From positions 1-47,682 of the forward strand of contig JAJPHF010000070.1 in assembly GCA_021325365.1 (NCBI GenBank): a DNA stretch of 47,682 nt, in the 5' to 3' direction. The notes beneath the pieces are model-generated. The model ran no database searches. It was not told the DNA's origin and saw nothing but the letters and a program-made list of their open reading frames with translations. How positions within the stretch are numbered: the first letter of the stretch is position 1; the number at the start of each line of letters is the position of its first letter. Source of the DNA: Pseudomonadota bacterium (lineage in GTDB: Bacteria; Chloroflexota; UBA6077; JAJPHF01). The position numbers were made by a program, and so were the translations under genes. Positions 24,326 through 30,901 of this stretch are shown piece by piece.

Positions 24326-24515
24326 GCCGCTACCCTCCCGTCTTTTGCCGGCCCAGGGCGCTGGCCCCGTCCATCGGCCCCTTCGCGCCCGCGGCGCTCG
24401 GTGGCCCGCCGGCCGCGGACTGCCGCCGCCCCGTTGCAGTTCCCGCGCCACGGTTCCCGTCGGGCACGCATCCTGCCACAACTCTGGGTAGAGATCGCGC
24501 GTGGGGAGGGTTCCC

Positions 24516-24662
24516 GTGGTCAAGAAGGGCCAGCTCGAAGTCAGCAAGATGGACTCGCCGAAGCAGGGCGAGCACCGCGACCCACACGGCCCGAAGCCGA
24601 AGCGCTCCACCGGGTCGCGCAGCCAGACGCGGGCGCGTCCGCCGTCGGAAGGCAGCACGTAG
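24516..24662 (+). CDS. Very small hydrophilic, probably disordered protein (48 aa)
   Basis: GTG 24516 is preceded by GTGGGGAGGG at a suitable distance. The 48 residues begin VVKKGQLEVSKMDSPKQGEH and continue with DPHGPKPKRSTGSRSQTRAR. It is rich in Lys, Arg, Pro, Ser and Gly and lacks a hydrophobic core, like its larger downstream neighbour at 24746. No family is recognised. The gene is inferred from the strong ribosome binding site, codon-like composition and the neighbouring small genes. The roughly 190 bases of 24326-24515 upstream hold nothing that I can identify. Confidence 0.55.
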   Translation: MVKKGQLEVSKMDSPKQGEHRDPHGPKPKRSTGSRSQTRARPPSEGST

Positions 24663-24745
24663 CGGCTCGCCGCGTGCGCCGACGCGACGCGTCCGCGCGC
24701 TGGTCACGTCTACTCGTGCAGAACGCTGTGCTAGGGGAAGCAGCA

Positions 24746-25048
24746 ATGGCCAAGCAAGGACAACACAACGGCGACGCCCGCGACTCCGACAAGTCGCGGG
24801 GGCACAACAACCCATCCCAGAGCCAGGTGATCACCACCGGCACCTACAAGAAGAAGGAGACCTACGCCCGGGAGGCGCGCGAGCACAAGAACCCGGCGCC
24901 GGTCGCGCAGCGCCAGCGGAACGAAGGGGATCCCGACACGCGCAACAAGCCGAGCATCGCCGGCAGCACGCGCGCCCGCGCTAGCTCGCTACGCTCGGGC
25001 CGCGGCGGCAGCGACTCGAATGCCGACGCGGGCAGCAGGGGGCACTGA
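24746..25048 (+). CDS. Small hydrophilic protein, probably disordered (100 aa)
   Basis: The protein starts MAKQGQHNGDARDSDKSRGH and continues with NNPSQSQVITTGTYKKKETY, then a Ser/Arg/Gly-rich tail. It has almost no hydrophobic residues, so it is probably unfolded alone or nucleic-acid- or stress-associated. I have the impression that similar proteins occur in other Chloroflexota, but I cannot verify this. GGGGAAGCAGC precedes ATG 24746. It is followed after one base by the gene at 25050, so the two are co-translated. The function is unknown. Confidence 0.7.
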   Translation: MAKQGQHNGDARDSDKSRGHNNPSQSQVITTGTYKKKETYAREAREHKNPAPVAQRQRNEGDPDTRNKPSIAGSTRARASSLRSGRGGSDSNADAGSRGH

Positions 25049-25049
25049 G

Positions 25050-25457
25050 ATGCCAGGGGGCCGTTTTCGCCCGGACCTGAAGCACCCTCAGCCGTGGGAG
25101 TCGGACCTCAACCCGCATGCGCTGGCCGGCGAGAACGTCGGCGTGCTCGGGCCGCACCCCGAGGACGACGCGCCGACAGCGTACGACCTGAAGCCGCTTC
25201 ACGGCCGCCTCAGCCAGTTCACGGACGACGAGCTGAAGCAGATCCCCGTGCTGCCCGCGGGTAGCCGGCTGGAGCAGGGCGCCACCTACATCGACCTACA
25301 TGCCGCCGACTGCCACGAGTTCCGTGCGCTCGGCAACATGGAGGCCGGCCCCGACAACTGGTACGTGCCGAAGGATAGCGTCGGCTACGTGCTGTGGAAT
25401 CGGCTGCTCGGGGTGCAGAACCCCGCCCGGCTGGACGAAGCCCCTCGGCCTCAGTGA
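25050..25457 (+). CDS. Conserved-looking soluble protein of unknown function (135 aa)
   Basis: The protein begins MPGGRFRPDLKHPQPWESDL and contains NPHALAGENVGVLGPHPEDD, AYDLKPLHGRLSQFTDDELK, QIPVLPAGSRLEQGATYIDL and DSVGYVLWNRLLGVQNPARL. The mix of a disordered N-terminal third and an ordered C-terminal part that ends near a Trp-Asn-Arg-Leu helix suggests a small folded domain. No catalytic motif is visible. AGGGGGCACTGAG precedes the ATG, one base after the previous stop. A strong terminator follows at 25479, so the small-gene unit ends here. Confidence 0.72.
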   Translation: MPGGRFRPDLKHPQPWESDLNPHALAGENVGVLGPHPEDDAPTAYDLKPLHGRLSQFTDDELKQIPVLPAGSRLEQGATYIDLHAADCHEFRALGNMEAGPDNWYVPKDSVGYVLWNRLLGVQNPARLDEAPRPQ

Positions 25458-25478
25458 CTCGGCCCGCGGGGACCGCGA

Positions 25479-25513
25479 GCGGGGTGGCCCCACCGGGGGC
25501 CACCCCGCTTCTT
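25479..25513 (+). terminator. Intrinsic terminator after the small-gene unit
   Basis: GCGGGGTGGCCCC (25479-25491) and GGGGCCACCCCGC (25496-25508) form a perfect 13-pair stem with a four-base loop, followed by TTCTTA. Confidence 0.75.
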
Positions 25514-25573
25514 ACGGTCCGGCGCGCTAGCGGCCTGCGCGGTGCGGACGGGCATTCTCCCTGGGCCTGCGGC

Positions 25574-25789
25574 TTAGGGCCGTAGGTGCGGCTCCTCGCG
25601 GCCGCCGCGCGCCGCGAGCGCGCAGCCGATCAGCACCGCGCCCGCGATCGCCAGCGCGGTCGCAACCGCGACGGCCTCGCTCATCTCCTCGGCGAGGAAG
25701 AGCAGCAGCGAGCCGATGGCGACGATGATGAGGACGACCAGCATCGTGACGGCCACCGGCAGGATCATCGGGATCGAGATGCGATCCAT
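25574..25789 (-). CDS. Small two-helix membrane protein (71 aa)
   Basis: The protein begins MDRISIPMILPVAVTMLVVL, which runs into the first membrane helix (to about residue 33). A short EEMSEA turn follows, then a second helix (VAVATALAIAGAVLIGCALA) and a basic tail. GGGAGG precedes the ATG at 25789; the earlier TTG lacks one. It follows the CtaG gene on the same strand after 61 bases and may be an accessory of the oxidase assembly region. No known family is recognised. Confidence 0.7.
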   Translation of the reverse strand: MDRISIPMILPVAVTMLVVLIIVAIGSLLLFLAEEMSEAVAVATALAIAGAVLIGCALAARGGREEPHLRP

Positions 25790-25850
25790 CGCGTCGTTCC
25801 TCCCTGAGAGCAAGTCCGCGTGGGCGGGGCCGCGGCGTCGCGGCGGGGCG

Positions 25851-26678
25851 TCAGATCTTCTGGCGGCGCGGCGGCGGGTGCAGGGCCCGCTCCTCGGCGC
25901 CCGGATCGCGCTCGTCGCGGTTCGCCCAGATAAAGAAGATCACCGTCGCCAGCACCCACAGCATCAGCGTGCCGACGAGCTTCATAATCAGCCCCCCAAG
26001 CTGCTGGTCGGCCAGCGCGTCGAGCGACGAGATGCGCGGCGCCGCGCCGTAAGTCGGGTAGATCACGCGGTCCGAGAAGGTCAGCAGCGCCGCCAGCACG
26101 CCTGGCACGAGGGACTGCACGAACAGGTAGAGCATCTGGAGCGGATAGGTCAGGCGCGGCAGCTCGGGCAGCGGGCTCAGGATCGGCCACCACATGAACA
26201 CGGCCGTGACCATGAACGTGATGTGCTCGAGGATGTGCGCGTTGTGGTTCCACAGCGTCCAGTCGTACAGCTGCGGCAAGTGCCAGGCCGCCAGCGTGAC
26301 GTTGAACAGCACCAGGGCGATCAGCGGACGCGTGCACCAGCGCAGCACCGGGCCGGCCAGCGGATGGTGGTACAGCGGCCGGACCATCCAGGCCGGCGTG
26401 CCCAGCAGCATCAAGGGGACCGCCCCCAGGACGAGCATCAGGTGCTGTGTCATGTGGACGCTGAACAGGTACTCCTCGCTCAGCTCATGGATGGGCGTGG
26501 CCTCGGCCAGGAAGATGATGAAGATGCCGAGGCTGAATAGCCACGCGCGGCCGCGGCTCGGACGTACCACGTCGCGATAGACGAAGTGGTGGCGCAGCGG
26601 CCCAATCGCCAGCAGGTACGCCGCCTCGATCAGCGCGAGCTGCGCCGCGATCTCCCAGTGGATGTGAAAGTCGGTCAT
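25851..26678 (-). CDS. ctaG: Cytochrome c oxidase assembly factor, caa3-type CtaG
   Basis: A 275-residue polytopic membrane protein of the caa3_CtaG family, which is needed for assembly of caa3-type oxidases and probably for copper delivery to CuB. Visible segments are FHIHWEIAAQLALIEAAYLL, FLAEATPIHELSEEYLFSVH, MTQHLMLVLGAVPLMLLGTP, NVTLAAWHLPQLYDWTLWNH, HILEHITFMVTAVFMWWPIL and GVLAALLTFSDRVIYPTYGA. The His residues within and between helices are the expected metal ligands. The ATG at 26678 follows AGAGGCAAGAGCG. Placed close to the ctaCDEF operon, as expected, but in a separate unit with a promoter shared divergently with menA. Confidence 0.93.
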   Translation of the reverse strand: MTDFHIHWEIAAQLALIEAAYLLAIGPLRHHFVYRDVVRPSRGRAWLFSLGIFIIFLAEATPIHELSEEYLFSVHMTQHLMLVLGAVPLMLLGTPAWMVRPLYHHPLAGPVLRWCTRPLIALVLFNVTLAAWHLPQLYDWTLWNHNAHILEHITFMVTAVFMWWPILSPLPELPRLTYPLQMLYLFVQSLVPGVLAALLTFSDRVIYPTYGAAPRISSLDALADQQLGGLIMKLVGTLMLWVLATVIFFIWANRDERDPGAEERALHPPPRRQKI

Positions 26679-26733
26679 CGCTCTTGCCTCTGCCCGGCCG
26701 CTGCGCCCTGACGCCCAAGAGATGCGCCATCCC

Positions 26734-26759
26734 AGTGTATCAGGTGCGGCTGGTATGCT
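26734..26759. promoter_or_regulatory. Divergent extended -10 promoters for ctaG (minus) and menA (plus)
   Basis: Minus strand: TGATACACT (26742-26734). Plus strand: TGGTATGCT (26751-26759). Both are TGN-type extended -10 elements without clear -35 boxes, separated by eight bases, so polymerases could exclude each other. Confidence 0.45.
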
Positions 26760-26798
26760 GGAGAGAGAGGCAGGCGGAGCGGACCAGGGGAGGCCGGG

Positions 26799-27707
26799 AT
26801 GGAATCGGCGCTGCCGTCGCAACAGCCCCACATCGGACCGGTGCGCGCCTGGTTGTTGGCCGCGCGGCCCGCGACCCTGCCCGCCGCCATCACGCCGGTT
26901 CTCGTCGGCAGCGCGGCCGCGGCCAGCACGGGCTACTTCCGCGCCGACGCCTTCCTCGTCGCGCTCGTCGCCTCGATGCTCATCCAGGTCGGCACGAACC
27001 TGGCGAACGACTACTTCGACTTCGTCAAGGGCGCCGATACGGCCGCCCGCCTCGGGCCGCGCCGCGTGACGCAGAGCGGGCTCATCCCCCCCCGTGCGGT
27101 CTGGCGCGCGACCCTGCTCGTGTTCGGGCTCGCCGCCGTCTGCGGCCTGTACCTCGTGGCCGTCGGCGGCTGGCCCATCCTGGTCATCGGCGTCGCGTCG
27201 ATCGCCGCGGCGGTGCTCTACACGGGCGGCCCGTGGCCGCTCGGCTACCACGGGCTGGGCGACCTCACCTGCTTCCTCTTCTTTGGCCTGGTCGCCGTCA
27301 TCGGCACGGCGTTCCTGCACACCGGCCGCGTCACGCCCGTCGCCGTCGTCGCCGCCATCCCCGTCGCCTGCCTGGTCACGGCGATCCTCGTCGTGAACAA
27401 CCTGCGCGACATTGCCACCGATCGCGCCACGGGCAAGTACACGCTCGCCGTGCTCATCGGCCGCCGCGCCACCCGCGTCGAATACGTGCTGCTGCTCGCC
27501 GTAGCCTTCGCCGTGCCGCTGGGCCGCTGGCTGGCCGGTGTCGCTTCGCCCTGGTTCTGGCTCCCCTGGCTCACGGCGCCGCTCGCGGTGTCCCTGCTGC
27601 GCGTGGTGCTCCGCCAGCAGGGGCCGCCGCTCAACCCCGCCCTGCGCGACACCGCCCGGCTCCACCTCTTCTTCGGCGTCCTCTTCGCCCTGAGCTTGCT
27701 GCTGTAG
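26799..27707 (+). CDS. menA: 1,4-dihydroxy-2-naphthoate polyprenyltransferase (MenA)
   Basis: A 302-residue UbiA-superfamily membrane prenyltransferase that attaches the polyprenyl chain to dihydroxynaphthoate, yielding demethylmenaquinone. The first Asp-rich motif is NLANDYFDFVKGAD (about residues 67-80) and the second is NNLRDIATDRATGKYTLAVL, both with the Asp residues that bind Mg-diphosphate. The N-terminal ARPATLPAAITPVLVGSAAA is typical of MenA. Eight to nine membrane helices are apparent. GGGGAGGCCGGG precedes the ATG. It shows that the host makes menaquinone. Its stop directly abuts the stop of the convergent asparaginase-like gene (27707/27708). Confidence 0.94.
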   Translation: MESALPSQQPHIGPVRAWLLAARPATLPAAITPVLVGSAAAASTGYFRADAFLVALVASMLIQVGTNLANDYFDFVKGADTAARLGPRRVTQSGLIPPRAVWRATLLVFGLAAVCGLYLVAVGGWPILVIGVASIAAAVLYTGGPWPLGYHGLGDLTCFLFFGLVAVIGTAFLHTGRVTPVAVVAAIPVACLVTAILVVNNLRDIATDRATGKYTLAVLIGRRATRVEYVLLLAVAFAVPLGRWLAGVASPWFWLPWLTAPLAVSLLRVVLRQQGPPLNPALRDTARLHLFFGVLFALSLLL

Positions 27708-29429
27708 TCAGTGCGTGTCGAAGATCTCCTGGTACTGCGCGAGCTTCGTGCGCGTCGCCTCGCGCTCGGCGTCGGTGGGGTGCGCCGGATCGGCGGCGGG
27801 CGGCAGGCTGCCCAGCTTGAGCAGGCAGGCCATCAAGAGCAAGCGCGCCTTCGTCGCCGTCAGGTTGTTGCCGCCGATGAAGCCCTCGCGCGGTGGCGTG
27901 AAGCCCTCGTGGTTGCCGCGCCCGACGCCCACCACCGGCATGCCGCTGTACACGGCGCGCAGCAGCGCCGTGTTGCGCGCCGTCGTGGCCAGCGTGCCGT
28001 AGGGCGAGAGCCCCTCGACGACGAAGCCCGCGAGCGGCGTATCGGCCAGGTTCTGGTCCACCAGCGCCACGATGTCCGCCTCGCGCTCCGGCTCCTCCTC
28101 GTAGTGGTCGGCATGGTAGTTGCCCTCTTTGAGCAGGCTGACGCGCGGCATCGCCTCGCCGCGGAGCTGCCCCGCGGCGTCCTTGATCGCCACGCGGACC
28201 GTCGTCAGGCCGCCCCCGCTCCGCTGCACGCCCATGACCCCCTCCGGCAGGCGGCTCACGTTCACGGCCGACTGGTACGTGTGCAGGCGGGCCGGCAGGA
28301 AGGTCAGGACAGGCCCGTGATGCGCGACGTTGCCGATGATGCCGCCGTGGCCGCCCGTGGCCACGTAGCCGCCCGGCCGGGCGTCGCCCTTCTGCACGTC
28401 GCGCGAGTAGAAGATCTGCTCGTCCTGGACCATCACGACGCCCGCGCGGTTGCGGCCCTCGGCGTCGGCCCAGATGCGCGACGTGAGGTAGGTCACCGAG
28501 TCGACGAGGTTCTTGTCCCCGTCCGCGCTGATCATGCCGTGCGGCCGCTGCGCGGCGTTGCCGCAGACCGGCACCGTGACGTCGAGCAGCAGGTTTAGCC
28601 AGTAGCTCGTCTCCTCGACGCGCGGGCTGCCCTGCGTCCAGATCGCGCCGTCGTACTCGCCGCTCCCGAGCACGCGCTGCACGTAGTTCACGACGTGCGC
28701 CAGCGCGGGGCGCGGCGGCGAGGCGCTGATGTGCGGCGGCCGGTAGGGAAAGAAGTCGCGCCCCCGCACCTCGGGCAGGATGTCGCCCTCGCCCAGGTCG
28801 GAGCGCAGCGCGGCGGGAAGCCCCTTCGTGTAGCCGCTGGGCGGCAGGACGCGGTAGAAGTCCACGTCGGCCTGGGCGGCGATGAGGTTGCCCACGCCGT
28901 GCTCGCCGATCCCAAATCGCTCGATCTCCTCGAAGACCCGCGAGCCGTCGGGGTAGAACGGCTGGCGCGCCAGCTCCGGCGGCGCGCCGGGATCGGCACA
29001 GTCGTCGTCCCAGGGGGCGCCGCTCGCCTGGCGGGCCATGTAGGGCAGTGGATACAGCCCGTCCTCGGGCCGCAGCGTCACCTCGTAGACCGGCACGTCG
29101 TCCGGCCCCTGGCGCTCGCGGTGGAAGACGCCCGCCGCGTCGAGGTAGCCGTCGGGCGGGGCGTATAGCTCCGCCGCGTCGCGCTCCAGCGGGTGCGCGC
29201 TGAACTGCTCGACGTAGACCGTGACCGGCGCGGCCAGCCGCTGCGGGCGCAGCACGTCGAAGCGCACTGGTGTCCCGTCGGGATGGCGCAGCAGCGGCAG
29301 CCCGTACTGCGCGCGCGCCTTTTGGCTCGTCACCAGCGGCGGGCTATTCATGATCGTGGCGTTGGCGCCCGCAAAGTGGGCAATGCGGGGACGGCGTCCT
29401 CGGGGCGTCTGCGGCGCGGACCGAGCCAT
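27708..29429 (-). CDS. Asparaginase-fold protein with altered catalytic motifs
   Basis: A 573-residue cytoplasmic protein, much longer than the usual 330-420 residues of asparaginases. The fold is recognisable: RIAHFAGANATIMNSPPLVT near the start, YDGAIWTQGSPRVEETSYWL (about residues 259-277), MISADGDKNLVDSVTYLTSR (299-318) and the C-terminal GFIGGNNLTATKARLLLMAC. In true asparaginases these positions read TGGTIA and THGTDT, with catalytic Thr, Thr, Asp and Lys. Here the second motif is TQGSPR and the first lacks the usual form, so it may be a different amidase or non-catalytic. There is an insert between about residues 110 and 250. GGGAGG precedes ATG 29429. Confidence 0.75.
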   Translation of the reverse strand: MARSAPQTPRGRRPRIAHFAGANATIMNSPPLVTSQKARAQYGLPLLRHPDGTPVRFDVLRPQRLAAPVTVYVEQFSAHPLERDAAELYAPPDGYLDAAGVFHRERQGPDDVPVYEVTLRPEDGLYPLPYMARQASGAPWDDDCADPGAPPELARQPFYPDGSRVFEEIERFGIGEHGVGNLIAAQADVDFYRVLPPSGYTKGLPAALRSDLGEGDILPEVRGRDFFPYRPPHISASPPRPALAHVVNYVQRVLGSGEYDGAIWTQGSPRVEETSYWLNLLLDVTVPVCGNAAQRPHGMISADGDKNLVDSVTYLTSRIWADAEGRNRAGVVMVQDEQIFYSRDVQKGDARPGGYVATGGHGGIIGNVAHHGPVLTFLPARLHTYQSAVNVSRLPEGVMGVQRSGGGLTTVRVAIKDAAGQLRGEAMPRVSLLKEGNYHADHYEEEPEREADIVALVDQNLADTPLAGFVVEGLSPYGTLATTARNTALLRAVYSGMPVVGVGRGNHEGFTPPREGFIGGNNLTATKARLLLMACLLKLGSLPPAADPAHPTDAEREATRTKLAQYQEIFDTH

Positions 29430-29627
29430 CGCGGTAACCTCCCTCGTCGCGGCCGAGCACTGACGTGCGCGCTCCGAGCCGCCGGCCGGCCGCGTCCTCG
29501 GCGGGTTCAGCGGGCGGCCACCTGTGGGCCGCATGGTAGCACGGGGCGCCCGCCAAGGCCAGGCGCCCACCGCGACGGCGCGGGGGGTGGACGCAGCTGG
29601 CAGCAGCGCGCGGCAAACGCAGGGCAC

Positions 29628-29664
29628 AAAAACAGCGCCCCTCCATCCATAGGGAGGGGCGCTG
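29628..29664 (-). terminator. Intrinsic terminator of the cytochrome oxidase operon
   Basis: Read leftward, the stem CAGCGCCCCTCC / GGAGGGGCGCTG (12 perfect pairs, eight-base loop) is followed by TTTTTG. It lies about 90 bases after the ctaF stop. The rest of 29430-29753 has no gene; the left part is the upstream region of the asparaginase-like gene. Confidence 0.88.
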
Positions 29665-29753
29665 CTTCCGTGCCCTGCCCGGTCGCCCGCCGGGCCACGG
29701 GCCCGGCGCTGCTCGCCGGGCCCGATAGCTCTCCGATCCGGAGGTCAGTGCGG

Positions 29754-30092
29754 CTAAGCGAAGAAGTGGTTGAACAGCGCCATCAGCGCGATCAGGACCG
29801 CGCCGGCGAGGAGCAGGCCGCCCACGAAGAACGACGAGAACAGCCGGCTGTCGAACTTCAGGTGCATGAAGAACAGGACGACCAGCGAGAACTTGACCGC
29901 CGACAGCACCAGCAGGATCGGCGGCAGCAGCGGGCCGATCTCGAGGTAGTAGACCGCGACTTCGAGGGCGGTGATGATCGCCAGGATGACGCCGATCGCC
30001 ACGTACTTCTGCGCGGTCGGGTGGCCGTGCTCCAGCGACGGGCCGATCCGGATGTCTCCGCCCTCCCGCGGGCCACCGTGCGAGTCGATCAT
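29754..30092 (-). CDS. ctaF: Cytochrome c oxidase subunit IV (caa3 type)
   Basis: A 112-residue membrane protein with three hydrophobic segments: YVAIGVILAIITALEVAVYY, PPILLVLSAVKFSLVVLFFM and FSSFFVGGLLLAGAVLIALM. The central VKFSLVVLFFMHLKFD is the signature of prokaryotic cytochrome c oxidase subunit IV. GGAGGAGCC precedes ATG 30092. Last gene of the ctaCDEF operon, 43 bases after ctaE, with a terminator downstream. The subunit has a structural or assembly role and no cofactor. Confidence 0.93.
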   Translation of the reverse strand: MIDSHGGPREGGDIRIGPSLEHGHPTAQKYVAIGVILAIITALEVAVYYLEIGPLLPPILLVLSAVKFSLVVLFFMHLKFDSRLFSSFFVGGLLLAGAVLIALMALFNHFFA

Positions 30093-30135
30093 GGCTCCTC
30101 CAGCGGCGGGCCGCCCGTCGTCCGGCGGCCGACAC

Positions 30136-30774
30136 TCAGATGGGCAGCAGGTACACCAGGGTGAAGATCACGATCCAGACGATGTCCACGAAGTGCCAAT
30201 ACAGGCCCGCCAGCTCTACCGTCAGGCTATCCGACGCCGGGAGGCGCCCCATCAGCGACGTCGCGAGCAGCGACAACAGGATGATGATGCCGATGGTCAC
30301 GTGGGCGCCGTGAAAGCCGGTCAGCACGAAGAACGTCGTGCCGAACAGGTTCGTGTCGAGGTGCAGGCCGCGCTGCCAGAAGGTGTTGAACTCGAAGTAC
30401 TGGCCCCCCACGAACACGGAGCCGAGGAGCGCCGTGGCCAGCAGCCAGATGCGCAGGTTCCGGTGATTGCCGCGCTGGATCGCCGCCAGCGCCAACACCA
30501 TCGTCACGCTGCTCATCAGCAGCACGAACGCGCTCACCGAGGTGTACGGGATGCTGAAGATGCCCTCGTACCGAGTGCCGTTGATGACGCAATCATGCGG
30601 GCACGGCCCGACGATACTGCGCCCACGGTAGATCATGTAGGTCGAGATGAACGACCCGAAGAACAGACAGTCGGAGCCCAGGAAGGCCCACATCGCGATC
30701 TTGCGATGGTCGAGCCCCGTGCTGGTCTCGTGCTCCGCGTGCGCGACCTGCGGCGACGTGACCGCGTGTTCCAC
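30136..30774 (-). CDS. ctaE: Cytochrome c oxidase subunit III
   Basis: A 212-residue protein with five to six membrane helices, of the usual length for short bacterial subunit III. Signatures are KIAMWAFLGSDCLFFGSFIS, a Cys-containing loop (GPCPHDCVINGTRYEG), GQYFEFNTFWQRGLHLDTNL, TTFFVLTGFHGAHVTIGIII with the conserved GFHG.HV, and LYWHFVDIVWIVIFTLVYLL. GTG 30774 follows GGGGAGAAG. Third gene of the oxidase operon. Subunit III stabilises subunit I and helps deliver protons and oxygen. Confidence 0.95.
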   Translation of the reverse strand: MEHAVTSPQVAHAEHETSTGLDHRKIAMWAFLGSDCLFFGSFISTYMIYRGRSIVGPCPHDCVINGTRYEGIFSIPYTSVSAFVLLMSSVTMVLALAAIQRGNHRNLRIWLLATALLGSVFVGGQYFEFNTFWQRGLHLDTNLFGTTFFVLTGFHGAHVTIGIIILLSLLATSLMGRLPASDSLTVELAGLYWHFVDIVWIVIFTLVYLLPI

Positions 30775-30786
30775 GAATCTTCTCCC

Positions 30787-30900
30787 CTGACCGATCTCCC
30801 CCTTGCCCCCTCTCCCCCGTGGGGGAAAGGGGGAAAAGCCCCGCCGCCGGCGCCCGCGGCCCCTGCCCCAGAGGGGAAGGGGTTGGGGGAGAGGATCGCC
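30787..30900. repeat. C/G palindromic intergenic element between ctaD and ctaE
   Basis: The left half reads GATCTCCCCCTTGCCCCC and CCCCCGTGGGGGAAAGGGGG. The right half ends AGGGGAAGGGGTTGGGGG followed by AGAGGATC, roughly complementary to the left end. The element fills nearly all of the 127-base gap in the operon. Its hairpins could protect mRNA ends or reduce read-through to ctaE and ctaF. Confidence 0.6.
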
Positions 30901-30901
30901 T

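Noticed and set aside
24326..24658. N-terminal extension of the 88-residue protein
   Set aside because: The extension is Arg/Pro/Gly-rich without pattern, and GGGAGGG stands before the internal ATG 24325.
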